A DNA stretch of 64,000 nucleotides from Rhodococcus_F sp040656415. Lineage in GTDB: Bacteria; Actinomycetota; Actinomycetes; Mycobacteriales; Mycobacteriaceae. The notes under the pieces are model-generated. The model worked only from the letters and a program-made list of their open reading frames with translations, made no database searches and had not been told where the DNA came from. How positions within the stretch are numbered: the stretch's first letter is position 1; each line of letters opens with the position of its first letter. The position numbers were made by a program, and so were the translations under genes. The stretch lies in NCBI RefSeq assembly GCF_040656415.1, contig NZ_JBFAMC010000005.1:1-64000 (forward strand), in the 5' to 3' direction. Positions 14,984 to 24,181 of the stretch are shown here, piece after piece.

Positions 14984-16125
14984 GCGACGCTGGCCAACCG
15001 GACGGCGCCACGCCAAAGAAGGATCACACGGATGAGGAACTCGAGAACCTCAGCCGCGACGAACTAGTAGAACTCGGCACCAATCTCGACGGTGTCGACG
15101 TCGCGTTCCGCCGCGACCGCTGGGCGGTTTCGGGGACGAAGGCGGAGAAGCGCGCCGAACGATCGGTTGCCTTCTGGTTCATTCTCGCGGCTGTCTCGGC
15201 GATCGCCTTCATCGCGATCTACCTGTTCTGGCCCTGGCAATACGCAGGCGCAGGCGACGAGAACTACTCGGCCTACAGCCTGTACACGCCGCTGATCGGC
15301 CTCACAATGGGCCTTTCCATCCTCAGCCTCGGCTTCGGAGCGGTGCAGTTCACCAAGAAGTTCATCCCCGAAGAGGTGTCCATCCAGGACCGCCACGACG
15401 GTAAATCGTCCGAGACCGATCGCCAGACGACCGTGGCATCACTCGGTGACTCGTTCGAGACGTCCACGATCGCACGACGCAAGCTCCTCAAGCGCAGCGC
15501 CATCTTCGGCGGCGGCGCCCTCGGCATCATGACCCTCATGCCGCTTGGTGGCCTGATCAAGAACCCGTGGGCCGAGGGTGACGATTCGCCGCTGTGGGTG
15601 TCCGGCTGGACCCCCCGCTACGAGGGTGAAACCATCTACCTTCGCCGCGACACCGGCCGACCTGAGGACGTCGTCCTCGTCCGGCCGGAAGATCTGGACG
15701 CCGGCTCCATGGAGACCGTGTTCCCCTTCCGTGAGTCCGACCGGGGCAACTTCGAAGCCCTGCTCGGCGGACTTCGCGGCGCCCGCAACTCGACCATGCT
15801 CATCCGTCTCCGCACGGAGGACACCGCGAAGGTCGTCAAGCGCAAGGGTCAGGAGAGCTTCAACTACGGGGACTACTTCGCGTACTCGAAGATCTGCACC
15901 CACCTCGGCTGCCCCACCTCGCTGTACGAACAGCAGACCAACCGAATCCTCTGCCCGTGCCACCAGTCGCAGTTCGACGCGCTGACCTACGGCAAGCCGA
16001 TTTTCGGTCCCGCTGCTCGTGCCCTTCCGCAGTTGCCCATTACAGTGAACGAAGAGGGCTTCCTTGTCGCCGCAGGTGACTACATCGAAGCTCTCGGCCC
16101 GGCATTTTGGGAGCGTCGACCGTGA
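14980..16125 (+). CDS. qcrA: Cytochrome bc1 complex Rieske iron-sulfur subunit
   Basis: The protein has 381 residues, with three predicted N-terminal membrane segments (about 65-85, 105-125 and 170-190), the extended form found in actinobacteria. The Rieske cluster motifs are CTHLGC (from Cys306) and CPCHQS (from Cys325), giving two Cys and two His ligands for the 2Fe-2S centre. An arginine pair ARRKLLKRS precedes the third helix, consistent with Tat/Sec dual insertion known for this subunit. ATG 14980 overlaps the qcrC stop, and the stop overlaps the qcrB GTG, so translation is coupled. Confidence 0.95.
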   Translation: MSDAGQPDGATPKKDHTDEELENLSRDELVELGTNLDGVDVAFRRDRWAVSGTKAEKRAERSVAFWFILAAVSAIAFIAIYLFWPWQYAGAGDENYSAYSLYTPLIGLTMGLSILSLGFGAVQFTKKFIPEEVSIQDRHDGKSSETDRQTTVASLGDSFETSTIARRKLLKRSAIFGGGALGIMTLMPLGGLIKNPWAEGDDSPLWVSGWTPRYEGETIYLRRDTGRPEDVVLVRPEDLDAGSMETVFPFRESDRGNFEALLGGLRGARNSTMLIRLRTEDTAKVVKRKGQESFNYGDYFAYSKICTHLGCPTSLYEQQTNRILCPCHQSQFDALTYGKPIFGPAARALPQLPITVNEEGFLVAAGDYIEALGPAFWERRP

Positions 16126-17780
16126 CCGACAAACCATCCAAACTTAACTCGATGGCCGCAGGCCAGGCCGAAGCGATGGACTCTCGGTATCACCTCGCTG
16201 CGGGAATGCGACGGCAGATACACAAGGTCTTCCCCACGCACTGGTCCTTCTTGCTCGGCGAGATCGCGCTGTACAGCTTCATCATCCTGCTGATCTCCGG
16301 CGTCTACCTGACCCTGTTCTTCGACCCGTCGATGGCGCACGTCGTCTACAACGGTGCGTACGAACCACTTCGTGGCGTCACCATGTCTCGTGCGTACGAG
16401 ACCACCCTGAACATTTCGTTCGAGGTGCGTGGTGGCTTGTTCGTCCGTCAGATCCACCACTGGGCTGCACTGATGTTCGCGGCGTCGATCGTCGTACACC
16501 TGGCGCGCGTCTTCTTCACCGGTGCGTTCCGGCGTCCACGTGAGGCCAACTGGGTCATCGGTAGCCTTCTGCTGATCCTGGCGATGTTCGAGGGCTTCTT
16601 CGGATACTCCCTCCCGGACGACCTGCTCTCCGGCACCGGTGTCCGCGCCGCTCTGTCCGGCATCACGATGAGCGTCCCGATCGCAGGCACCTGGTTGCAC
16701 TGGCTGATCTTCGGTGGCGACTTCCCCGGTGAATTGGTCATTCCGCGCCTGTACGTCGGACACGTCCTGCTGCTTCCCGCCATCATCCTCGCGCTGATCG
16801 CAGGGCACCTGGCACTCGTCTGGTACCAGAAGCACACGCAGTTCCCCGGCCCCGGACGCACGGAGCAGAACGTCGTCGGTGTCCGAATCCTGCCGGTCTT
16901 CGCTGTCAAGTCCGGCGCGTTCTTCGCCATCACGACCGGCGTTCTCGCCCTGATGGGTGGACTGCTGCAGATCAACGCAGTCTGGACGATCGGCCCGTAC
17001 AACCCGTCGCAGGTGTCGGCAGGCGTGCAGCCCGACATCTACATGATGTGGACGGACGGCATGGCCCGTCTGTGGCCCGCGTGGGACATCTACCTGTTCA
17101 ACCGGTACACAATTCCGTCCGTATTCGCTGTGGCTGTGATCATGGGCGTGGTGTTCACCCTCCTGATCTCCTACCCGTGGATCGAGAAGCGTCTGACCAA
17201 GGACGACGCTCACCACAACCTGCTCCAGCGTCCACGTGACGTTCCGGTGCGTACGGCGATCGGTGCGATGGCGATCACGTTCTACGTCATCCTGACGCTC
17301 TCGTGCATCAACGACATCATCGCGTACCACCTGAACATCTCACTGAACGCCACGACATGGATGGGCCGCATCGGCATGGTGTTGCTGCCTCCGATCGCCT
17401 ACTTCGTGACCTACCGATTCTGCCTGGGTCTCCAGCGCAGCGACCGTGAGGTGCTCGAGCACGGTATCGAGACCGGCATCATCAAGCGGATGCCGAACGG
17501 TCAGTACATCGAGATTCATCAGCCGCTCGGCCCGGTCGACGACCATGGTCACCCGATCCCGCTCGAGTACCAGGGTGCGGCCCTCCCGAAGAAGATGAAC
17601 AAGCTCGGATCTGCAGGCAAGCCCGGCTCCGGTAGCCTCACCACGGCCGACCCGGTCGAGGAGAGCGCGGCTCTCGAGGCCGCCCTGCACGAGGGCGAAC
17701 ACAAGCAGCTGACCATGCTGCGGGAATACCAGGACCAGGTACACGGCAACGGCTCGTCCGGAAACGGCGAAGCCCACTAG
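16122..17780 (+). CDS. qcrB: Cytochrome bc1 complex cytochrome b subunit
   Basis: The protein has 552 residues, a cytochrome b with the haem-ligand helices (for example IHHWAALMFAASIVVHLARVF in two parts) and PEWY-like Qo region, plus the actinobacterial C-terminal extension. It oxidises menaquinol and is the known target site of QcrB inhibitors in mycobacteria. GTG 16122 overlaps the qcrA stop (GTGA). The acidic hydrophilic C-terminal 90 residues are probably cytoplasmic. A palindromic terminator follows directly. Confidence 0.95.
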   Translation: MTDKPSKLNSMAAGQAEAMDSRYHLAAGMRRQIHKVFPTHWSFLLGEIALYSFIILLISGVYLTLFFDPSMAHVVYNGAYEPLRGVTMSRAYETTLNISFEVRGGLFVRQIHHWAALMFAASIVVHLARVFFTGAFRRPREANWVIGSLLLILAMFEGFFGYSLPDDLLSGTGVRAALSGITMSVPIAGTWLHWLIFGGDFPGELVIPRLYVGHVLLLPAIILALIAGHLALVWYQKHTQFPGPGRTEQNVVGVRILPVFAVKSGAFFAITTGVLALMGGLLQINAVWTIGPYNPSQVSAGVQPDIYMMWTDGMARLWPAWDIYLFNRYTIPSVFAVAVIMGVVFTLLISYPWIEKRLTKDDAHHNLLQRPRDVPVRTAIGAMAITFYVILTLSCINDIIAYHLNISLNATTWMGRIGMVLLPPIAYFVTYRFCLGLQRSDREVLEHGIETGIIKRMPNGQYIEIHQPLGPVDDHGHPIPLEYQGAALPKKMNKLGSAGKPGSGSLTTADPVEESAALEAALHEGEHKQLTMLREYQDQVHGNGSSGNGEAH

Positions 17781-17796
17781 CCTCATCCGAAGTCCA

Positions 17797-20265
17797 TCAG
17801 GGGCCCCGAACCAGATCTGGTTCGGGGCCCTGCTCGTTTCTCAGTCCAGGATGTGCACGCCGCTCGAGGACTGAGTAGGCAGCAAGTTTGACCCGATCCT
17901 CGACGAGGAACCACAGCAGGGCGTAACCCCAGACGACGGCGACCCAACCCCAGCCCAGCGGAGCCATCAGCAACCCGAATCCGGCGATCAGGGTGGCGAT
18001 GACTTGGGTGCCGACAACAGCGGCCAACAGTACGCGGGCCGGCGCGGGCCGCGACCAGAACGGGCCACGGGTACGGGTGACGAACACCGTGAGATGGCCC
18101 GAGACAGACAGCTTCAGGTAGATGAGGGTGCGGATCACGTCGTGGTCGAGACCGAAGGCTTTGTCGGCGAGCGTGAACAGCAGGAACGTCTCGATCACGC
18201 CCAGAATGCCGAGGACGGTCGCGATGGTGAGCACGGTGCGCATGTCCCATGCCGCCGGACTCGGTGAGCCCCGCACACGGTCGAAGGCGATGGCGAGGAT
18301 CGCACCGTCGTTGAGGATTGCGAGCAGCACGATCATGATCGCGGTGACGGGGAAGAAGTTCATGGTGACGACGGCAAGGGTGACCAGCAGCAACACACGG
18401 ATGGTCTCGGCTATCCGGTAGGTGGCGTAGTTGGTCATGCGAACGAAGGTCTCCCTGGCCATGCGGATCGCGTGCACGATGACCGACAGTCCGGGGGCAA
18501 GCAGCACGACGTCCGATGCAGCCCGAGCCGCCTCGGTGGCCCCGGCTACGGCGATACCGGCATCGGCTTGCTTCAGCGCAGGGGCATCGTTGACACCGTC
18601 ACCGGTCATCCCGACGATGTGTCCCCGCTGCTGTAGCAGGCGCACGATCCGATACTTGTGCTCCGGGAACACCTGGGCGAACCCGTCGGCGCCTTCCACG
18701 AGATCGGCTACCTGCTCGTCAGTGTTGCTGTTGTTCTGCAGGATGTCAGCAGGCAGGATGTGGTCACCGAGACGGAGCTGGCGGGCGATCTCGGCGCCGA
18801 TGGCCACCTGGTCGCCGGTGACCATCTTCACCTGCACACCCAGGCCACGGGCGTCGCTGACCGTCTTTGCGGAGTCAGCGCGTGGCGGATCCGCCAGCGG
18901 CAGCACTCCGAGCAGCCGCCACCGGGAATCGGATGTCGTGCGTGCCACCGACAGCGACCGATCACCGCGGCGAGCGTACTCCTCGACATGCTCCGCGGCG
19001 GCTGCACAGGCGGGATCGTCTTCGCAGAGTTCGGCGATAACCTGTGGTGCACCCTTGCTGACGCGGTAAACAGTTCCGTCACCGCCTCGAACTGTGGCCT
19101 CGGTCCGTTTCGAAACCGGATCGAACGGCATGAATGCCTCGACCTCGGCACCGGGTACCGGCATGATGTCCCCGGCCGCGGTAAGCACCGCCAGATCGAT
19201 CGGATCCTGATCCTCGGCGCGTGATGCAAGCGCGGCTGCGGTGAGAAGGTCCGCTCGTGTGGCTCCCGGTGCACGCCAGGGGTCGGCGACCGCAAGCGCG
19301 TTCTGTGTAAGGGTGCCGGTCTTGTCCGAGCACAACACATCGATCCCGCCCAGTTCTTCGACGGCGGGTAGGTGGCTGACGACCGCCTTGCGTTGAGCGA
19401 GTTGGCGCGCCCCGATGGCCATCGTCACCGACAGCACAGCGGGCAGTGCGACCGGCACGGAGGCGATCGTGACCACGAGCGCGAACTCGAGCGTCTGCAG
19501 TGTCGGGTTGCCTCGTAGCAGCGATACCGCCGCGGTCAGCGCTACCAGGGCTACCGCGATCATTATGAGGAAGTTCCCGATACGTAGCACTGCCTTCTGA
19601 AAATGGCTGGTCGTGCCTGCGGTCCGGACCAGCGCGGTAGTGCGGCCGAAGAAGGAGTCCTCGCCGGTGGCGAAGACCATTGCGTCCGCCTCGCCGCGGG
19701 TAATCACCGCCCCGGAGTACAGGACTCCGCCGTGCGCGCAGGTCACCGGAAGTGACTCGCCGGTCAAAGCTGACTGATCGACCTGCAGCGGACTGTCGTC
19801 CAATAGCCGCGCATCGGCGGGGACCACGTCCCCGAGGCGAATGCGGATGATGTCGCCGCGGACCAGCTCCCGGGTAGCCACCGTGACCCATGCACCGTCC
19901 CGCAATGCGCGGGCACTCGTGGCCAACTGCTGCTTCAGCGCGGCGATGGCGTTCGCGGCCTGCCGTTCCTCGGTGAAGGCCACCACACCGTTCATGCCCA
20001 ACAACACGCCGATGATCACGGCGTCGGTCCAGTGCCGAGCTAGCAGCGACAGCAGGAGTGCCGCCTCGATCATCCACGGAATCGGCGCCCAGAAGTAGCC
20101 CGCGAAAGTCAGCAGCGGATTTTGTCTCCGCTCGACGACTTCGTTCGGACCCTCCTCCGCGAGCCGCGTGGCCGCATCCTGTGCGGTCAGCCCATCGGCC
20201 GGCACACACAACTCGCTCCGCAAGACCTCGAGCGGGACTTTCGACAGATCGACCACCGGTGTCAT
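17797..20265 (-). CDS. P-type ATPase, plasma-membrane H+-ATPase (P3A) type
   Basis: The protein has 822 residues. The N-terminal part holds a cation-ATPase N domain, then FWAPIPWMIEAA, characteristic of proton-ATPases; the actuator TGES; TM4 VPVALPAVLSV; Asp314 in SDKTGTLTQN (phosphorylation site); the TGD and GDGVNDAPALKQADAGIA motifs; and C-terminal helices. It is expected to export protons, or another cation, using ATP. The frame ends inside the palindromic terminator shared with qcrB. In mycobacteria this position between qcrB and ctaF holds other genes, so the ATPase is an insertion or replacement. Acid tolerance or pH homeostasis is a reasonable but unproved role. Confidence 0.88.
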   Translation of the reverse strand: MTPVVDLSKVPLEVLRSELCVPADGLTAQDAATRLAEEGPNEVVERRQNPLLTFAGYFWAPIPWMIEAALLLSLLARHWTDAVIIGVLLGMNGVVAFTEERQAANAIAALKQQLATSARALRDGAWVTVATRELVRGDIIRIRLGDVVPADARLLDDSPLQVDQSALTGESLPVTCAHGGVLYSGAVITRGEADAMVFATGEDSFFGRTTALVRTAGTTSHFQKAVLRIGNFLIMIAVALVALTAAVSLLRGNPTLQTLEFALVVTIASVPVALPAVLSVTMAIGARQLAQRKAVVSHLPAVEELGGIDVLCSDKTGTLTQNALAVADPWRAPGATRADLLTAAALASRAEDQDPIDLAVLTAAGDIMPVPGAEVEAFMPFDPVSKRTEATVRGGDGTVYRVSKGAPQVIAELCEDDPACAAAAEHVEEYARRGDRSLSVARTTSDSRWRLLGVLPLADPPRADSAKTVSDARGLGVQVKMVTGDQVAIGAEIARQLRLGDHILPADILQNNSNTDEQVADLVEGADGFAQVFPEHKYRIVRLLQQRGHIVGMTGDGVNDAPALKQADAGIAVAGATEAARAASDVVLLAPGLSVIVHAIRMARETFVRMTNYATYRIAETIRVLLLVTLAVVTMNFFPVTAIMIVLLAILNDGAILAIAFDRVRGSPSPAAWDMRTVLTIATVLGILGVIETFLLFTLADKAFGLDHDVIRTLIYLKLSVSGHLTVFVTRTRGPFWSRPAPARVLLAAVVGTQVIATLIAGFGLLMAPLGWGWVAVVWGYALLWFLVEDRVKLAAYSVLERRAHPGLRNEQGPEPDLVRGP
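17801..17830. terminator. Bidirectional terminator between qcrB and the P-type ATPase gene
   Basis: A perfect 30-base palindrome (13-bp stem, GATC loop) starts 20 bases after the qcrB stop. On the other strand it overlaps the last codons of the ATPase frame, which ends at 17797. One element thus appears to end both transcripts. Confidence 0.85.
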
Positions 20266-20364
20266 GAGTGGCTCTTCTTCCGTATGCCTCTCTTCCGTCC
20301 GCCTCCATCATGCACACCCGTAGCGATTCGCGGCCCACGGCCACCATTCCCCCTGGAACCGCGT

Positions 20365-20397
20365 AAGGCGCCGAACCCCTTCGGGGTCCGACGCCTT
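20365..20397 (-). terminator. Terminator after ctaC-ctaF
   Basis: An imperfect inverted repeat (AAGGCG...CGCCTT outer stem, ACCCC-ttc-GGGGT inner stem) lies 26 bases beyond the ctaF stop on the minus strand. Confidence 0.6.
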
Positions 20398-20422
20398 GCG
20401 CTCTCGGTTTGTAGGTGTGGGC

Positions 20423-20839
20423 CTAGTGCTTCTCAGGGCCTGCGTAGTACTCGAAGACCATTCCCGCGGCCGCGGCGAGTACGGCAACCACCGCAACCAC
20501 CACCAGCCAGATCTGGAAGAACGCCAACGAGACGGCGGCCAAGGCTGCTGCGGCAGCACACAGGATCGGCCAGTAGCTGCCGGGACTGAAGAAGCCCAAA
20601 TCGCCTGCACCGTCAGCGATCTCTGCGTCTTCGTAGTCCTCGGGGCGGGTGTCGAGACGCCGGGCCACGAAACGGAAGTACGTTCCGACGATCAGCGTCA
20701 ATCCCGCCGACAGGCAGATGGCAGTCAGACCCGCCCATTCGATGCCCGTTCGCGATACGGCGGTAAACACGCCGTAGACGATCGCGACGAGAATGAAGAA
20801 AACCGTCAGGATCTCGAAGAGCTTCGCTTCGATCTTCAT
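20423..20839 (-). CDS. ctaF: Cytochrome aa3 oxidase subunit IV
   Basis: The protein has 138 residues with four membrane segments in two pairs, separated by a loop with FRFVARRLDTRPEDYEDAE and FFSPGSYWPI, both typical of actinobacterial CtaF. It is a small structural subunit of the bcc-aa3 supercomplex. It lies 41 bases downstream of ctaC, with which it forms an operon. Confidence 0.93.
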   Translation of the reverse strand: MKIEAKLFEILTVFFILVAIVYGVFTAVSRTGIEWAGLTAICLSAGLTLIVGTYFRFVARRLDTRPEDYEDAEIADGAGDLGFFSPGSYWPILCAAAAALAAVSLAFFQIWLVVVAVVAVLAAAAGMVFEYYAGPEKH

Positions 20840-20880
20840 ATCAGCACTTGTCCTTGGTCAGTGTGGTACCGGCAGCAGTT

Positions 20881-21924
20881 TCAGATGCCGTCGACACCGC
20901 TCGCCTGCCTGTAGCCGCGATCGGTAGTAAAGGGGGACGTCGACGTGGCAACAGGGGATTCACCGATTTCCTGCAACGCTTGCGCCGTGTTCAGGCCTTG
21001 GCCGCCCTCCGCTTCGGGCGTACGCAACTCGATGTACTGCGCGAACTTCTCCGGCGTGACCGCACGTACCTCGAAGTTCATCATCGAGTGGAACGTGCCG
21101 CACATCTCGGCGCAGCGTCCGACGAATGCACCTTCCCTCTCGATTTCACTGATCTGGAAGGAATTGTCGGAGTGGTTCTCCGCCGGGTTCGGAAGCACGT
21201 CTCGCTTGAAGAGGAACTCCGGCACCCAGAACGCGTGGACGACGTCGGCCGAGGCCAGATCGAACTGGATCCGCTTGCCGGTAGGTAGAACCAGGATCGG
21301 GATTTCTTCGCTGGAGCCCACCGTCTCGATCTTGTCGTAACGCAGGTAGGACAGATCCTGAGGAGCCTTGCCGTGAACGGGTCCGGGTGCCTCGCCCTCT
21401 TCGCCCGGTGCTGTCGCGGCAGCAGCCTGGGCCTCCGCGTCGACACCGTCATACCTGGGGCCACCTTCACCGAAATCGATGGAGCGGTAGCCGAACTTCC
21501 AGTTCCACTGATATGCCGTTACATCCACCACGACATCGGGGTTGTCCTGCTTTTCGAGGACGTGGGTCTGCACCACCACCGTGAAGTAGAACAGGACGGA
21601 GATGATGACAAACGGCACCGCCGTGTACGCGAGCTCCAGCGGTACGTTGTATGCCGTCTGACGTGGGAACTCTGGCGAGTCCTTCTTCTTGCGATGGAAA
21701 ATCACCGCCCAGAATGTGAGCCCCCACACCAGCGCCCCCATGGCGAGGGCGGCGATGACCGACCAGGTCCACAGTTCACGCATGCGAGTCGCCTGCGGGG
21801 TAACGCCCGAAGGCCACCCGAAACGAAGCACCTCGTTGTCGATTGAACAACCCGACAGCAGCAAGGCAGCAATGCCCAATGAAACTGCCAGCCCTGCCCG
21901 CCGAAGGATCCGACCTTGCACCAC
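20881..21924 (-). CDS. ctaC: Cytochrome aa3 oxidase subunit II (lipoprotein, CuA)
   Basis: The protein has about 347 residues. The signal ends in a lipobox, ALLLSGCS. Two membrane helices follow, then the cupredoxin domain with the CuA ligands in CAEMCGTFHSMM and an upstream VVHAFWVPEF histidine. An actinobacterial insertion (about 40 residues, Ala/Glu/Gly-rich) sits in the domain. It receives electrons from QcrC. The frame opens at 21984; GTG 21924 was chosen because AGGAAGG lies 7 bases before it, with the next GTG codon as an alternative. It is divergent from asnB. Confidence 0.93.
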   Translation of the reverse strand: MVQGRILRRAGLAVSLGIAALLLSGCSIDNEVLRFGWPSGVTPQATRMRELWTWSVIAALAMGALVWGLTFWAVIFHRKKKDSPEFPRQTAYNVPLELAYTAVPFVIISVLFYFTVVVQTHVLEKQDNPDVVVDVTAYQWNWKFGYRSIDFGEGGPRYDGVDAEAQAAAATAPGEEGEAPGPVHGKAPQDLSYLRYDKIETVGSSEEIPILVLPTGKRIQFDLASADVVHAFWVPEFLFKRDVLPNPAENHSDNSFQISEIEREGAFVGRCAEMCGTFHSMMNFEVRAVTPEKFAQYIELRTPEAEGGQGLNTAQALQEIGESPVATSTSPFTTDRGYRQASGVDGI

Positions 21925-22188
21925 GTGCACGCCTTCCTGATCGCCGCAATATTCCACAAGGGCAACCCGATGGGTAAGGCCCAATTACTACGCAGCGTAG
22001 ACCAGAGGCGCGGACTCTCAATTTTCGGGTCTGACGTCCTGACGCCCCGGAGTCCGGATTGTCTCAGTGGCGAAGTTGGCGGCCCACATCAGACGACTCG
22101 GCCATCTGCGGCATACTTTCCGACAATGTTCCCCGACCCCTCCATGCGGTGGGGCCTTCCCAAATTCTGAATCGAGGTACCGGACGCC

Positions 22189-24114
22189 GTGTGCGGACTG
22201 CTCGGGCTACTGACCTCCGGAGAAATCAGCGACGACGCCGTTTCACAAGTCGACCAGGCGATGCATTGCCTACGGCACCGTGGGCCGGACGAGCACGGAA
22301 CCTGGCACGACGACCAATTGGTGTTCGGGTTCAATCGGCTGTCGATCATCGACATCGAACACTCCCACCAACCGCTGCGCTGGGGGCCGGAGGAGGATCC
22401 GGAACGCTATGCGCTGACATTCAACGGGGAGATCTACAACTATCTCGAGATTCGGGCCGAACTCGCCGACGAGTTCGGCGCGCAGTTCAAGACGGAGGGC
22501 GACAGTGAGGCCATCGTCGCTGCCTTCCACTATTGGGGCGAGGACGCCGTCCGCCGTCTGCGTGGCATGTTCGCATTCGCGATCTGGGACACGACGACCC
22601 GCGAACTGTTCATCGCCCGCGACCCATTCGGCATCAAACCCCTGTTTCTTGCGACAGGAGCCGGTGGCACCGCGTTCGGCAGTGAGAAGAAGAGCCTGCT
22701 CGAACTCGCCGGCCTGATCGGCATCGGAACCGAACTCGATCCGCGAGCCGTCGAGCACTACACGGTGCTGCAGTATGTGCCGGAGCCGGAAACCCTGCAC
22801 CGGCAGATCCGACGACTCGAATCCGGCTGCTTCGCCCGGATACGGCCTGGCCACGAACCCGCCGTCACCCGCTACTTCACCCCCACGTTTCCGGTTCGAC
22901 CGTTCGCAGCCGGCACGGAGCAGGCGAGGTACCGCGAGATCGCGGAGGCGCTGGAGGATTCGGTCGCCAAGCACATGCGCGCCGACGTAACGGTTGGTTC
23001 GTTCCTGTCCGGGGGCATCGACTCGACCGCAATCGCAGCGCTCGCGATGCGGCACAACCCGAACCTGATTACGTTCACCACCGGATTCGAGCGAGCGGGC
23101 TACTCCGAGGTCGACGTCGCGGCCGAGTCGGCTGAAGCGATCGGAGCACGGCACGTCGTCAAGGTTGTGAGTCCGTCCGAGTTCGTTGCCGCCATTCCCG
23201 AGATCGTGTGGTACCTCGACGACCCGGTCGCCGATCCCGCGCTCGTTCCACTGTGGTTCGTCGCGAAGGAGGCACGCAAGCACGTCAAGGTAGTGCTGTC
23301 GGGCGAAGGCGCCGACGAGTTGTTCGGCGGATACACCATCTACCGCGAACCCCTGTCCCTGAAGCCGTTCGAGTACCTGCCACGGGGTCTGCGCAGGGCC
23401 GCTGGAAAGCTCTCCGAGCGCATTCCCGAGGGCACACGCGGCAAGAGCCTCCTCAACCGCGGCTCGCTGACCCTCGAGGAGCGCTACTACGGCAATGCGC
23501 GCAGCTTCAACGACGCCCAGTTGCGCGCGGTTCTGCGCGACTTCCGGCCCGAATGGACGCACCGAGACGTCACCGATCCGATCTATGCACTCTCACAAGG
23601 CTGGGATCCGGTGGCCCGGATGCAGCACCTCGACCTGTTCACCTGGCTGCGCGGTGACATCCTCGTCAAGGCAGACAAGATGACCATGGCCAACTCGCTC
23701 GAGTTGCGAGTACCGTTCCTCGATCCCGAGGTCTTCAGAGTCTCCTCCCAGGTGCCCCTGAACCAGAAGATCGCCAACAACACCACCAAGTACGCGCTGC
23801 GACAAGCGCTCGAGGGCATCGTGCCCGGGCATGTGCTCCACCGGGCGAAACTGGGATTTCCCGTACCTTTGCGGCACTGGCTGCGCGGGAGCGAACTGTT
23901 CGACTGGGCGCACGAGCAGATCGCGGCATCTGGCACCGATCATCTCCTGGACAAGGCTGCCGTCGCCAAGATGTTGAACGACCACCGGGACGGCGTATCC
24001 GACCACAGTCGGCGCTTGTGGACGGTGCTGATCTTCATGGTGTGGCACGGAATCTTCGTGGAGAACCGGATCGTTCCTCAGATCGCCGAACCGGCGTACC
24101 CGGTGTCGCTCTAG
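22189..24114 (+). CDS. asnB: Asparagine synthetase, glutamine-hydrolysing
   Basis: The protein has 641 residues. The N-terminal glutaminase domain begins MCGLLGLL; Cys2 is the nucleophile after removal of Met. The C-terminal synthetase has the PP-loop SGGIDSTAIAALA and the block SGEGADELFGGY. The enzyme converts aspartate, glutamine and ATP to asparagine. It is close to the remembered Rv2201 and holds the same place between ctaC and the adenosine kinase gene. Related enzymes in this group can instead amidate wall mDAP (LtsA), so that alternative should be kept open. Confidence 0.92.
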   Translation: MCGLLGLLTSGEISDDAVSQVDQAMHCLRHRGPDEHGTWHDDQLVFGFNRLSIIDIEHSHQPLRWGPEEDPERYALTFNGEIYNYLEIRAELADEFGAQFKTEGDSEAIVAAFHYWGEDAVRRLRGMFAFAIWDTTTRELFIARDPFGIKPLFLATGAGGTAFGSEKKSLLELAGLIGIGTELDPRAVEHYTVLQYVPEPETLHRQIRRLESGCFARIRPGHEPAVTRYFTPTFPVRPFAAGTEQARYREIAEALEDSVAKHMRADVTVGSFLSGGIDSTAIAALAMRHNPNLITFTTGFERAGYSEVDVAAESAEAIGARHVVKVVSPSEFVAAIPEIVWYLDDPVADPALVPLWFVAKEARKHVKVVLSGEGADELFGGYTIYREPLSLKPFEYLPRGLRRAAGKLSERIPEGTRGKSLLNRGSLTLEERYYGNARSFNDAQLRAVLRDFRPEWTHRDVTDPIYALSQGWDPVARMQHLDLFTWLRGDILVKADKMTMANSLELRVPFLDPEVFRVSSQVPLNQKIANNTTKYALRQALEGIVPGHVLHRAKLGFPVPLRHWLRGSELFDWAHEQIAASGTDHLLDKAAVAKMLNDHRDGVSDHSRRLWTVLIFMVWHGIFVENRIVPQIAEPAYPVSL

Positions 24115-24131
24115 GACCCTGTGATGAAAGT

Positions 24132-24166
24132 GCCGTGTGGCAACCCACCTGAGGTTGTCACACGGC
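24132..24166. terminator. Bidirectional terminator between asnB and the kinase gene
   Basis: The stem GCCGTGTG/CACACGGC continues into CAACC/GGTTG with a 7-base loop. It sits 17 bases after the asnB stop and 15 bases after the convergent kinase stop. Confidence 0.8.
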
Positions 24167-24181
24167 AAGAGTGTGGGATGC

